From the NCBI RefSeq assembly GCF_008727715.1, contig NZ_CP044218.1, positions 1,116,001-1,180,000 of the forward strand: DNA of 64,000 nt, written 5' to 3'. Positions 39,886 through 48,115 of the stretch are shown one piece after another (the stretch's first letter is position 1; each line of letters opens with the position of its first letter). The stretch comes from Mesorhizobium terrae. GTDB lineage: Bacteria; Pseudomonadota; Alphaproteobacteria; Rhizobiales; Rhizobiaceae. Below the pieces are notes generated by a model. The model was not told the DNA's origin. It did no database searches and saw only the letters and a list, made by a program, of their open reading frames with translations. Position numbers and translations under genes: made by a program.

Positions 39886-40587
39886 TCAAGCAGCACCATC
39901 CTCCCAGCGGACGGCCCGCAAAAACTCATCGCGTGTCAGAGCGCAAAGGGCGAACTCGCCACGCTTCAATGGACTGCCGAGGCGGGCGGCCACGCCAGGA
40001 CCGGCGAGGTAGAAGATGTATGGACCGGCATGGAAGAAGACGTGGGCAGCAGCGCGCTTCCATTTCTCAATGAACTGCTTGTTCGGTCCCATCCACCGCA
40101 TGATCGCGAATTCCTTGCCGTCGAGATTGACGACACGCGATTTGAAATCGAGCGACATGCCGAAATAGGTTCCCAGGAACGAGCTTTCGCTATGGATGTG
40201 GACCAGCCAGAACATCCGATGCCCGCGGCGATAAAAAGCTTCCCGCGCGTTGCGCTCGTCCTCGCTGATTGAGGAGTGCTGCAGCTCCAGCACCGTCGCC
40301 CTGGGGGTGCCGCTACCGACCAGAACATCGGCGCGATGCAATTCTCCGGTCGCCGGATCGCGCAAAGCGATCTCACGGCACGCCATGTCGAAAAGTTCTT
40401 TCCAGCCGAGGTGCCAAGGCCCCTCGGGCTCGCTCCAAGGATCGCAGTCACCCGCCTTGTGCCGCCAATGGGGCGTGTTCTCGACAGGCATGACAGCGGT
40501 GAGCAAGCCGCCGCAGTCGCGGCAGGTCGTGCGCTCTCCCTTCGCGAAGGGCGCGCGCTTCTGGTCGTCGACCCAGGCATAGAGCAT
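39886..40587 (-). CDS. CoiA-like nuclease family protein
   Basis: A 233-residue protein. It opens with a zinc-ribbon-like segment (CRDCGGLLTAV...HWRHKAGDCD), followed by HRADVLVG and then ATVLELQHSSISEDERNAREAFY. The D...ExQ pattern with HSxIS is the hallmark of competence CoiA-like nucleases (PD-(D/E)XK fold). Its substrate is unknown. It starts 15 bases after the hamB stop codon, so it is probably cotranscribed with the Hachiman genes. Confidence 0.75.
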   Translation of the reverse strand: MLYAWVDDQKRAPFAKGERTTCRDCGGLLTAVMPVENTPHWRHKAGDCDPWSEPEGPWHLGWKELFDMACREIALRDPATGELHRADVLVGSGTPRATVLELQHSSISEDERNAREAFYRRGHRMFWLVHIHSESSFLGTYFGMSLDFKSRVVNLDGKEFAIMRWMGPNKQFIEKWKRAAAHVFFHAGPYIFYLAGPGVAARLGSPLKRGEFALCALTRDEFLRAVRWEDGAA

Positions 40588-40602
40588 AGCTACGGCTTCC
40601 TT

Positions 40603-43600
40603 TTACGCATCGGCTGTCGGCCAGCGCAGTTTCCCGCGGCCGACACGCAAGGCCTCCACCAGCCTGGTGCCGCCGGGCAATCGGCCTGAAAAGAGGCTGG
40701 GCTTGGGATCGACCGCTGGCTTCTTGAAAGCAGCGACCCGCTGATAGTCGGGCGTCGTCAGCCAGGTTCGCCCGTCGCCCTCGTCGGTGACGATCCGATA
40801 GAGGCCGGAAGGCGGGGCGGCCGCGACGTCGAGCAAGCGCTTGTAGTGTTCGACCGACCACTTCTGGATGCCGCCGCTGAGGGCTTCGGTTCGGAACCGT
40901 GCCCATAGCGCGGCGGTGTCGGGCGTCGGCCAGTCGCCGGCATCCGTGTAGGCTGTGATCTCGTCGGATTCGAGCCAGGCCCTCATCTCGGCGGGCGTGA
41001 CGAAAACCGGCTTGGCATCCTCGATCGCCGCCATGGCCGCGCGCCGTGACGGAAGGCCCGCGCGGATCAACATCGACATCATGAATTGCGGGACGCCGGT
41101 TTCGACCGCCGCCGCGGCGCCACCCGCCACCGTTTCCGGTGACCAGCCGAGGGACATGCGACGAGTGCGGACAGCTTCCAGCGCCCAGACCAGGCGATAG
41201 GTGAAGGCCTCTTCCACGGCCCGCATGTTCTGCGGTCCGATCTTGGCCACATCCTCGCCGGACACCCAACTGCGCAGAATAGCCTTCCAATTCGCCGGCA
41301 GCGCGTTCGCCTTGTCGGGGATGAAGGGCCGCATGAACAGCAGGCGCTCGCCAAGACCGCCGAGCGCCTCGACAAGTGCGTCAACGTCGCCGCTCAACGC
41401 CGCATCGTCAGCCCGGTCCAGAAGTTCGGCCAGCTCGTCGGCCATGGCGTCGATGGTGAGTCCAGCCTCAAGCCCAACGCCCATGGCGAAATGTCCGCGC
41501 CGCGCCTGCGCCGTGGTGGTCCTCCAGATGAGATCCGCACGCGCCTCGAACACCTTTTTGTGCAGCGGGGCGACATCCTCGTCTTCGCGGGCGATCTGGC
41601 GCGCCCAGAGCGATCCCTTGAGCGCTTCGTCCAAGAGCTTCGGCAGGTCGGCGCGATCGGAATCGAGTGCTTCGATCAGACCGAACACTGTCGCGTCGAG
41701 GCGTTCGACGATCTGCGACAGCGGCTCCTCGTCGATGGTTTCTTCCTCGTCCTCGCCGCCGCCTTCATCATCATCGCCGTCAGCGTCGTACTCCGCGCCG
41801 GCCGCCAGGCGCTCGGCGACCGCGGCTTCCTCCTCGGGCGATCTCCAGGCTTCACGGGCGTTGGCCAGATATTCCCAGGCATCGTCGCGATCCAGGACAC
41901 CTTCGCGGGACAGGCGCTCAAGGATCTCGGCGACGATCTGGATGAGACCGCTCTTCAGCGTGCGGGCCTTGGCGGAAGCGACCAGCTTCCCCCATTCCTT
42001 CTTTCGCCAATCGACCTTATCGAACATGACATGGACGATGAGGCCTTCGACGTCCACGAAGGCGCGCCCGGCGCGGCCGGCGACGTTCGCAAACTCCTCG
42101 CCTTTGATCTTCTCGGACGCCCGATATAGCGCCGGCACCAACAGGACGGCGGCGTTGAGGTTGAGACCCTGCGAGAGTGTCGGCGACGCGACGATGACCT
42201 TCAGGACACCCTCGGACAACAGGGCTTCCAGCTCACGCAGGAACGGGCTCGGCAGCCGGCCGTGGTGGATGGCAACGCCGGCCTTCAGGCAGGCGACGGC
42301 GGGATGGTCTTCGCCCAACCATTCTTTGCCGACCTCCAGAGCGCGGGCGATGGAGGCCTCATCCTCCAACAGTGAGTCCAGATAGCCGCGCTTGCAGAGG
42401 TCCACGACCTGTTTGCCGTAGCTCTCGACCCAATTCGCCTGGGTGGAGAAAATCAGCGTCCGCTTGCCCTGGCCCGCGAATTCCCATGCCGCGAACAGGG
42501 CGAGATGTGAGTTCTTGCGCGGATAGGGCTTCTTCTCTTTCCCCCGCGCAGGTTTCTGCACGACGAATTTGTCGAGGAACGGACCATCATCGTCGAGATC
42601 CAGTCGCAGCCGCGCGTCCTTGCCCCGCCAGGTGAGTGCGCCGAACCGCTGGCGCGTGGGGCGCCAGTCGGAGCGCACCGGCTCGCCCGGTTCGTCAGAG
42701 CGTATCCACGCGGTGAGATCATCGAGTTCGTCGCCGCTGGGCAGGATCGCGGACAGACAGACGATGCGGCGTTCGCCCGCGTCCGCACGTCGAAGCAAAC
42801 GCTGCACCAGCGTCTCGTATCGGATCTCGCGTTCGCTCGGGCCGATCATGTGGCCTTCGTCGAGGACGATCAGGCCGACATCGTCGATCAGCGACGGGTC
42901 GCTTCTCAGCGCGAAGTCGAGTTTCTCGGGCGTCGCGATGATGATCTCGCGGGAGCGCAGCGCGTCTTCATCGCCAGCCGAAAGGCCGCTGGCGCCGTAG
43001 AGGGAGGAGACGCTGAAGCCGAGCGGCGCAAACGTCTTTCTGAACGATCGCTCGGTCTGGGCGGACAGCGCGCGCAGCGGCGTCACGATCAGCACCCGGC
43101 GCGCCGACGACAGGGTCATCAGCGCGGCGATCTCGGCCACGCGGGTCTTGCCGGCACTGGTCGGCAGGGCGACGACCAGATCGTCGGTGACGTCCGTGGA
43201 GCGCCGGGCCGCTTCGCGCTGCGATGGCCATAGCTCCACCTCGGACGTCTTGCGGGCGTAGAGCGACGAGATGAATAGACGGCGCAGGTCCGGGTATTTT
43301 TCCTCCGTTCCCTCCGGCGGCTCGGTGGGCAGGTTCTCGTGCAGCGAATGCTGCCAAAGGTCATCGATCAGGTGACGACAGAGATTCGAGATCCACCACA
43401 GCGGAACATTCTCGGCGTTGTCCGCCAGGCTGACCGCGGTGCCGAGCAGCATCCGCGCGGTTTCGATCGGCTCGGGTTCGCCCGTCTCGAGCGCGAAGTC
43501 AAAATGCGCGAGAGCTCGGCAGATCGTCGTGTTGAGGATCGTCGATAGGGCCTCGTCGATGTCCGGCTCTTCGCCCGTCAGCGCCTCGGCGATCTGCTCA

Positions 43601-44106
43601 TCTCTGTGAGCCTCATCGTCCAACCACTCGCGAACGAACCCGCGCAACTGGCCAAGATCGCGCAGGATCAGATGCCGGATCGCCGTTTCGCCGGGTGAGG
43701 CATTGAGATCGTCCGCGGTCTCGTTGAAGAGCGAATAGGCGACGGCCGAGAAGCCGGCCAGGTGATAGGCCGCTGCGGCGATCGTCCGGCGGAAACCGCG
43801 ATCGGGAGACTCAGGATCGCCGTTGCGCACCAGGGCTTCGAAGGCGTTGGCGGCGCGCTCGAACGCCTTGCTGGTCAGATCCGACGCACCGGCCTGAGCG
43901 CGCAGGGCCATCGCCCCACGAAGCAGGGCAAAGCCGTGTTCGGCAAGATCAGTTTCGATCGTCGCACCGAGCGGCGGCGCGTTCGCCGGCAACACGCCTT
44001 CCTCACGCATCAGCGACCAGGCGGCGCCACGATAGAGCAGGCGCCCGAGGATGCCGTCGACGGTCGCGGTCGCCAGGAACGCGGTCAGTTCGTCAATCGT
44101 CTCCAA
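40603..44106 (-). CDS. hamB: Superfamily 2 DEAD/DEAH helicase, HamB of a Hachiman defence system
   Basis: A 1167-residue Ski2-like helicase. A roughly 290-residue helical N-terminus is followed by the motor: Walker A LPTSAGKT (about 314-321), motif Ib region VTPLRALSAQTE, motif II DEGH (416-419), motif III LSAILPSG, VIVASPTLSQGLNLNA and motif VI NVAGRAGRAF. An acidic linker (DADGDDDEGGGEDEEE) separates it from the C-terminal third. Its start overlaps the end of the HamA-like gene by 14 bases. In Hachiman, HamB senses DNA damage or foreign DNA and releases HamA nuclease activity. Assignment rests on the HamA partner and the large Ski2-type architecture. Confidence 0.85.
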   Translation of the reverse strand: METIDELTAFLATATVDGILGRLLYRGAAWSLMREEGVLPANAPPLGATIETDLAEHGFALLRGAMALRAQAGASDLTSKAFERAANAFEALVRNGDPESPDRGFRRTIAAAAYHLAGFSAVAYSLFNETADDLNASPGETAIRHLILRDLGQLRGFVREWLDDEAHRDEQIAEALTGEEPDIDEALSTILNTTICRALAHFDFALETGEPEPIETARMLLGTAVSLADNAENVPLWWISNLCRHLIDDLWQHSLHENLPTEPPEGTEEKYPDLRRLFISSLYARKTSEVELWPSQREAARRSTDVTDDLVVALPTSAGKTRVAEIAALMTLSSARRVLIVTPLRALSAQTERSFRKTFAPLGFSVSSLYGASGLSAGDEDALRSREIIIATPEKLDFALRSDPSLIDDVGLIVLDEGHMIGPSEREIRYETLVQRLLRRADAGERRIVCLSAILPSGDELDDLTAWIRSDEPGEPVRSDWRPTRQRFGALTWRGKDARLRLDLDDDGPFLDKFVVQKPARGKEKKPYPRKNSHLALFAAWEFAGQGKRTLIFSTQANWVESYGKQVVDLCKRGYLDSLLEDEASIARALEVGKEWLGEDHPAVACLKAGVAIHHGRLPSPFLRELEALLSEGVLKVIVASPTLSQGLNLNAAVLLVPALYRASEKIKGEEFANVAGRAGRAFVDVEGLIVHVMFDKVDWRKKEWGKLVASAKARTLKSGLIQIVAEILERLSREGVLDRDDAWEYLANAREAWRSPEEEAAVAERLAAGAEYDADGDDDEGGGEDEEETIDEEPLSQIVERLDATVFGLIEALDSDRADLPKLLDEALKGSLWARQIAREDEDVAPLHKKVFEARADLIWRTTTAQARRGHFAMGVGLEAGLTIDAMADELAELLDRADDAALSGDVDALVEALGGLGERLLFMRPFIPDKANALPANWKAILRSWVSGEDVAKIGPQNMRAVEEAFTYRLVWALEAVRTRRMSLGWSPETVAGGAAAAVETGVPQFMMSMLIRAGLPSRRAAMAAIEDAKPVFVTPAEMRAWLESDEITAYTDAGDWPTPDTAALWARFRTEALSGGIQKWSVEHYKRLLDVAAAPPSGLYRIVTDEGDGRTWLTTPDYQRVAAFKKPAVDPKPSLFSGRLPGGTRLVEALRVGRGKLRWPTADA

Positions 44107-44875
44107 GGTCTTCCGCCTCCTGATACATGGCTGCGATGAAGTCCTGATGGTCCTCGACGTGGACGTTCACGACATAGTGGTCCCGGTTGGTTCCGGTGGC
44201 GTCGAGATCCTCCTTCAGCAAGGCGTGCGGGCCGTTGCCCGACACCGTGAAGAGCATATGGTCGATGCGATCGGCGCGGAGGGACTTCAGGCCCACTTCG
44301 TCACGCAGGCTGCGGCCTAGCGCGTTGTCGTCCGGGTCGTTGCTCTCCAACAGGCGGTTGGCGACGAACAGCAGGGAATCGGGCGTGCAACGGCCGCTAT
44401 CGCGGTTGAGCACCTTGCGGGCGCTCGTGACCGTGGCCTTGCCGAGCACCTTGTTGCTCTTAGCTTCGCCCTTCAGGAGCCAGAGCTTCTCGCCGGCCGC
44501 ATCGTATCCAGCGCCGATGAAGTCGTCGCCGCGCATGGCCATGTTGCGGCCGTCCTTGTAGCGGAGGCGGCGCACAGGGACGCGCAGGCCGATCTCTTCC
44601 TCGACCAGCTCGGTCGCGAGAATTTCACCGAGATCGCCGGAACGGCCCTTTGGCGTCTGGGGCATCGCCTCGCTGAGGATCTTCGCGGCGACCTTGTAGC
44701 CGAGCCGCTCCACGTCCTCGGCGATGCGTTCGAGCCGGTCGTAGTGCGAGCGGATAGTCTCGGCGAGGTCATCGCGAATCTCGTCGCGGCCGCCGTCCTT
44801 CTCGACATAGGTCCAGTAGCGCTTGCGCTTGTCCTTTTCCCTGGTGGCATCACACCACTTCTTATACAGCCCCAC
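44093..44875 (-). CDS. hamA: DUF1837 nuclease-like protein, HamA of a Hachiman defence system
   Basis: A 260-residue protein. From GTG 44875, conserved features are GDLGE (80-84), RGDDFIG (about 115-121) and KGEAK (135-139). The D...ExK arrangement fits a PD-(D/E)XK nuclease, as described for HamA. GTG 44875 has a GGAG site about 11 bases upstream; the longer frame to 44935 would run back into the AbiEii gene. It sits 17 bases after AbiEii and overlaps hamB by 14 bases. Confidence 0.82.
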   Translation of the reverse strand: MGLYKKWCDATREKDKRKRYWTYVEKDGGRDEIRDDLAETIRSHYDRLERIAEDVERLGYKVAAKILSEAMPQTPKGRSGDLGEILATELVEEEIGLRVPVRRLRYKDGRNMAMRGDDFIGAGYDAAGEKLWLLKGEAKSNKVLGKATVTSARKVLNRDSGRCTPDSLLFVANRLLESNDPDDNALGRSLRDEVGLKSLRADRIDHMLFTVSGNGPHALLKEDLDATGTNRDHYVVNVHVEDHQDFIAAMYQEAEDLGDD

Positions 44876-44892
44876 GCTTTCCCCAACTCCTG

Positions 44893-45909
44893 TTATTCCG
44901 CCGCGCGGTTCGCCCGTTCGGCGACGTCTGCGCATCGCTCGATCAGCGCCTCGAACGGCTCTGCGTCTTCCAGCAGCAACCCGTCTTCGACCATGCGCGC
45001 ATAGTCCGTAGCCAATGCCGCGCGCGCCTCACCACTCGGTGCGAGCTGTAATTTCCCGCCGACGGCGGCTTCGTAATCAATAGTCTCGCCATCGGCCGCC
45101 TTCTCGGCGAAGAACATGCTCTTATGGCGGGCGACGGCGTTGGCGAGGTCGCGGTCGGCCAATGCGGCGGTGGCGATCCCCGCATCATCCAGTCGAACAA
45201 CATCATGCCAGTGGCGGGCGAAGCGTTCGCCACGGAGCCGTTCCTGCAGGCAGAAGACGTGCATGGCCGTCGCCTTCTCCCAGAAGGTCCGCTCGGCGTG
45301 CATCACGCGCGGATGCGCCGTTGGAAATTCGACACCTTCGATCAGCCCGGCCGCGTCGCACACGACATTCCGCGGACTTGCCGGCTCGCCGGTCGAGCGG
45401 GCGCCGAACTCCAGCATCACGCTTGGAGCCACATAGCCCGACCCCGCCGAGGTCGCCTCATAGTCGACGAACAGCTTGTCGCCTTCGACCCGGAGCGCTG
45501 CGGGGAGCGATAGTGCTTTGATCGCGCCGGCAAGAAGGGGCTGGACCGTTCCGTCGACCCACTCGGGCAGGCGGTGCCGGACAGCCTTCGACCACCGCTT
45601 CTCCTCGCTGCGATTTTTCGGCAGGGCCTCGCCGTTCTCGCCCACCAGGTCGGGGGCGATGGCGCGGATGTCGTAGGTGAGATCCACGTCTTCGGAAAAC
45701 CGCCGGATGACATGATACGCTTTCGACAGCGACGTGCCGCCCTTGAACACGAGATGCACGCCAAGGTCGGACCCGAACAGCGTCGCGAGGGTCCAGACGA
45801 TCCAGACATCCTTCTCCAGCAGATGGAGCGGTCGCCCGGATCGATCGGCGGCGACGGCCAGAGCCTCGCGCCGATCGTCCGCCGACAATGTCAGGAACGC
45901 CTCAGCCAT
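44893..45909 (-). CDS. abiEii: AbiEii-type nucleotidyltransferase toxin
   Basis: The 338-residue protein has the DUF1814 signature: LLEKDVWIVWTL, then VFKGGTSLSKAYHVIRRFSEDVDL, with the GS/D-x-D nucleotidyltransferase core (GGTSLSK and SEDVDL). AbiEii toxins are type IV toxins that modify nucleic acid or nucleotide targets and block growth after phage infection. The start overlaps the antitoxin gene by 8 bases. HamA follows 17 bases downstream. Confidence 0.9.
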   Translation of the reverse strand: MAEAFLTLSADDRREALAVAADRSGRPLHLLEKDVWIVWTLATLFGSDLGVHLVFKGGTSLSKAYHVIRRFSEDVDLTYDIRAIAPDLVGENGEALPKNRSEEKRWSKAVRHRLPEWVDGTVQPLLAGAIKALSLPAALRVEGDKLFVDYEATSAGSGYVAPSVMLEFGARSTGEPASPRNVVCDAAGLIEGVEFPTAHPRVMHAERTFWEKATAMHVFCLQERLRGERFARHWHDVVRLDDAGIATAALADRDLANAVARHKSMFFAEKAADGETIDYEAAVGGKLQLAPSGEARAALATDYARMVEDGLLLEDAEPFEALIERCADVAERANRAAE

Positions 45910-46495
45910 GCGCGACTTTGCCCACCGTCCTGGCGAGCCAGCTCGGAAGCTGGGGCGCGGCCGCGACGAGTTCGCCGAAGGTGGAAGACGGCAACTTGCG
46001 CTTCAACGTCTTCAAGGCGGCTTCCGCCTTCTCCGGCCCCAACCAGGCGAGCGCACGTACGGCCTGACCGGCGGGCCGATCGGCCAGCGCCAACTGCCAG
46101 CGCGGCGCATGCCGCAGCTCGACGACCTGCTGACCGAGATTCATCGTCCGGCTACGGCCCGATGTCAGATAGACCGACCGGACCGGCACCTGGGTCGTGA
46201 GGCCGAGCGCGTTGGCGGCGGCGGCGCCGTTCGACACGATGGTTTCGCCGCGCTGGAGCGCGAGGGCTTCGACGGCCTTCTCGACGGACGGCGCGCGAGA
46301 GCCGAACCGGCTGGAAACCGGGCGCAGATAGACGCCGCGCCCGGCGCGCATCAGCCGGCCACGTTCAGCCAGTCGCGACAAGGCCTGGTCCACCGCGGCG
46401 CGATTGCCGAGATGGAGTAGGCTCTTCGCCGCGATCGGAGCGCCCTCGGGCAAGCCCTCAGTATGCGCCAGAATCTGTTCGGTCAGTCGCTGCAC
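45902..46495 (-). CDS. abiEi: AbiEi-type antitoxin/transcriptional regulator (DUF6088-like)
   Basis: The 197-residue protein has an N-terminal winged helix (about 20-60, ALSRLAERGRLMRAGRGVYLRP) and a C-terminal domain with VRSVYLTSGRSRTMNLG typical of AbiEi/DUF6088 antitoxins. These bind inverted repeats in their own promoter and repress the operon. A perfect 10-bp inverted repeat lies 10 bases before its start codon, which fits autoregulation. Confidence 0.88.
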   Translation of the reverse strand: MQRLTEQILAHTEGLPEGAPIAAKSLLHLGNRAAVDQALSRLAERGRLMRAGRGVYLRPVSSRFGSRAPSVEKAVEALALQRGETIVSNGAAAANALGLTTQVPVRSVYLTSGRSRTMNLGQQVVELRHAPRWQLALADRPAGQAVRALAWLGPEKAEAALKTLKRKLPSSTFGELVAAAPQLPSWLARTVGKVAHG

Positions 46496-46504
46496 GATAA
46501 TCTC

Positions 46505-46534
46505 CTGTCAGAAATATACGCAGTTTTCTGACAG
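46505..46534. promoter_or_regulatory. Inverted-repeat operator of the AbiE/Hachiman block
   Basis: CTGTCAGAAA (46505-46514), a 10-base AT-rich spacer and TTTCTGACAG (46525-46534) form a perfect 10-bp inverted repeat directly upstream of the AbiEi start. Size and place match AbiEi-type operators, and no other promoter-sized gap occurs before the six downstream genes except the 109-base gap before the DUF3800 gene. Confidence 0.75.
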
Positions 46535-46587
46535 TTTTCAATCTCCCCAAAACCGGCTGGAAGGGCCAGCGATTGAGAGGGGCCTGG

Positions 46588-46655
46588 AGGGGAAAGCCTT
46601 CCCCTGCGGCCGAGCCCAGGGTCTCGGCCGACCCCTTCTGCGGGGAGACCCCGCA
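46588..46655. repeat. Three tandem hairpins in the intergenic region
   Basis: Three perfect stem-loops stand in a row: AGGGGAA/TTCCCCT (46588-46605, 4-base loop), CGGCCGAG/CTCGGCCG (46607-46630, 8-base loop) and TGCGGGG/CCCCGCA (46639-46655, 3-base loop). No T-runs follow. They lie between the AbiE operator and the DUF932 leader. Function unknown. Confidence 0.6.
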
Positions 46656-46665
46656 ACGCCCCCAT

Positions 46666-46740
46666 TAGAGTGAGAGTGTGGACCGGATTTCCGTGACGGG
46701 TTGAGGGTCGGGAGAGAGTCTTCCGACGCCCGTCATGGAG
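46666..46740 (+). promoter_or_regulatory. Structured 5' leader, family 1, copy 1 (DUF932 gene)
   Basis: This 75-base block aligns without gaps to 48033-48107; I count 56 identical positions. It starts TAGAGTGAGAG and carries GACGGG (46695-46700) and CCCGTC (46729-46734), able to pair, with a GGGAGAGAG purine run between them. It ends in GGAG, the ribosome site for ATG 46750. Confidence 0.7.
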
Positions 46741-46749
46741 TTTGATCCC

Positions 46750-47943
46750 ATGAACATGCAGGTTCTCGATGCCCGGCGCGACGTGAGTGGCGGCTGGAAG
46801 GTGGACGTCAACCGCGGCGAGCGCATCGGCCGCGTTTCCTCGGAGTGGTTCTCGCGGCCCGACGACGAGCGCTATCTCTCGCTCGCCGAACTCGGCCGGA
46901 CCGTCCGCGAGCGGACTGAGCGCAGCCGGACGCGCGTCGTCGAATCCGCGCTCATCCATGTCGAAGCCAGCCGCACCGATCCCGAACGGCTTGCCCTGAT
47001 CCTACCAGGCGCCGACAAGCCCATCGCGCCGACGCACTGGAGCTTCGGCCAGCTCGCCAGCCAGGTCGGCGCGCCGGCCGCCTATCTGCGGCAGCTCCCC
47101 GCCGCGCTCGCCGGCATCAACCTGCAATATGGCCTGACCGCTCACCGCGCCGAGCAGATCAAGACGCTCGAGACCGACGACGGCCGCGTCGAGCTGCGCG
47201 CCGTGACCGGCCCTGATTACGGCCGGATCTACGACCACGAGCTGGTCGAAGCCGTGCAGCGCATCGCCGGCAACGGCACCGGCGACACCCGATGGAAAGT
47301 GCCGGGCGTCCTCGACTGGTCGACCGGCGTCTATAATCCGCGCGTCGATATCACCAAGGACACCACGACGCTCTACGCCTCCGATCGCGACGTCTTCCTC
47401 TTCCTTGTCGACGATCTGAATCCGATCGAGGCCGGCAAGCTCGCGGACGGATCGCCCGATCTCTATTTCCGGGGCTTCTATGCCTGGAACAGCGAGGTGG
47501 GCGCGAAAACGCTCGGCATCGCGTCCTTTTATCTCAGGGCCGTGTGCCAGAATCGCAATTTGTGGGGCGTCGAGGATTTCGAGGAGATCTCCATCCGCCA
47601 CTCCAAATACGCCGCCTCGCGCTTCGCCCATGAGGCGGCGCCGGCGTTGCTCTCCTTCGCGGACTCCTCGCCGCAGCCGTTCATCAACGGCATCAAGGCG
47701 GCGCGCGAACGCATCGTCGCGCACAAGGACGAGGAACGCACCGAATTCCTGCGCCGCCGGGGTTTCTCGAAGGCCGAGACCGGCAAGATCATCGACGCGG
47801 TGCTGGCCGAGGAAGGCCGTCCGCCGGAGAGCATCTTCGATTTCGTGCAGGGCATCACCGCCGTCGCCCGCGACAAGCCGCATCAGGACGCGCGGCTCGA
47901 ACTCGAAGGCAAGGCCAAGAAGCTCCTCGATCGCGCCGCCTGA
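46750..47943 (+). CDS. DUF932 domain protein
   Basis: A 397-residue protein of the DUF932 family, found on plasmids, phages and integrative elements. Visible landmarks are RRDVSGGWKVDVNRGERIG, FGQLASQVGAPAAYLRQLP, GPDYGRIYDHELVEAV and SVYNPR/NRNLWG-type segments (here RAVCQNRNLWGVEDF). The family's molecular role is unknown. ATG 46750 has GGAG 9 bases upstream; ATG 46735 is less well placed. It has its own family 1 leader and a strong terminator at 47950-47994, so it is probably a single-gene unit. Confidence 0.88.
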   Translation: MNMQVLDARRDVSGGWKVDVNRGERIGRVSSEWFSRPDDERYLSLAELGRTVRERTERSRTRVVESALIHVEASRTDPERLALILPGADKPIAPTHWSFGQLASQVGAPAAYLRQLPAALAGINLQYGLTAHRAEQIKTLETDDGRVELRAVTGPDYGRIYDHELVEAVQRIAGNGTGDTRWKVPGVLDWSTGVYNPRVDITKDTTTLYASDRDVFLFLVDDLNPIEAGKLADGSPDLYFRGFYAWNSEVGAKTLGIASFYLRAVCQNRNLWGVEDFEEISIRHSKYAASRFAHEAAPALLSFADSSPQPFINGIKAARERIVAHKDEERTEFLRRRGFSKAETGKIIDAVLAEEGRPPESIFDFVQGITAVARDKPHQDARLELEGKAKKLLDRAA

Positions 47944-47949
47944 TTCCCA

Positions 47950-47994
47950 CAAAGCCGGAGATGCGGTTGTCCGTGTCTCCGGCTTTGCGTTTTT
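47950..47994 (+). terminator. Rho-independent terminator after the DUF932 gene
   Basis: A 12-bp perfect stem CAAAGCCGGAGA/TCTCCGGCTTTG (47950-47961 and 47976-47987) is followed by CG and five T residues. It begins 6 bases after the stop codon. Confidence 0.88.
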
Positions 47995-48032
47995 CCTCCA
48001 GCGTTTCCCCGACCCTCGATGCGCTGCCCTCC

Positions 48033-48107
48033 TAGAGTGAGAGGGCGGTGCTTCGCTTCGTGACGGGTTTAGGATCGAGAGAGAGGCTCTCGGCGCCCGT
48101 CGCGGAG
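48033..48107 (+). promoter_or_regulatory. Structured 5' leader, family 1, copy 2 (parB-like gene)
   Basis: Same length and layout as 46666-46740: TAGAGTGAGAG at the start, GACGGG at 48062-48067, a GAGAGAGAG run, CCCGTC at 48096-48101 and GGAG at the end, 8 bases before ATG 48116. Confidence 0.7.
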
Positions 48108-48115
48108 TAAGTCTC

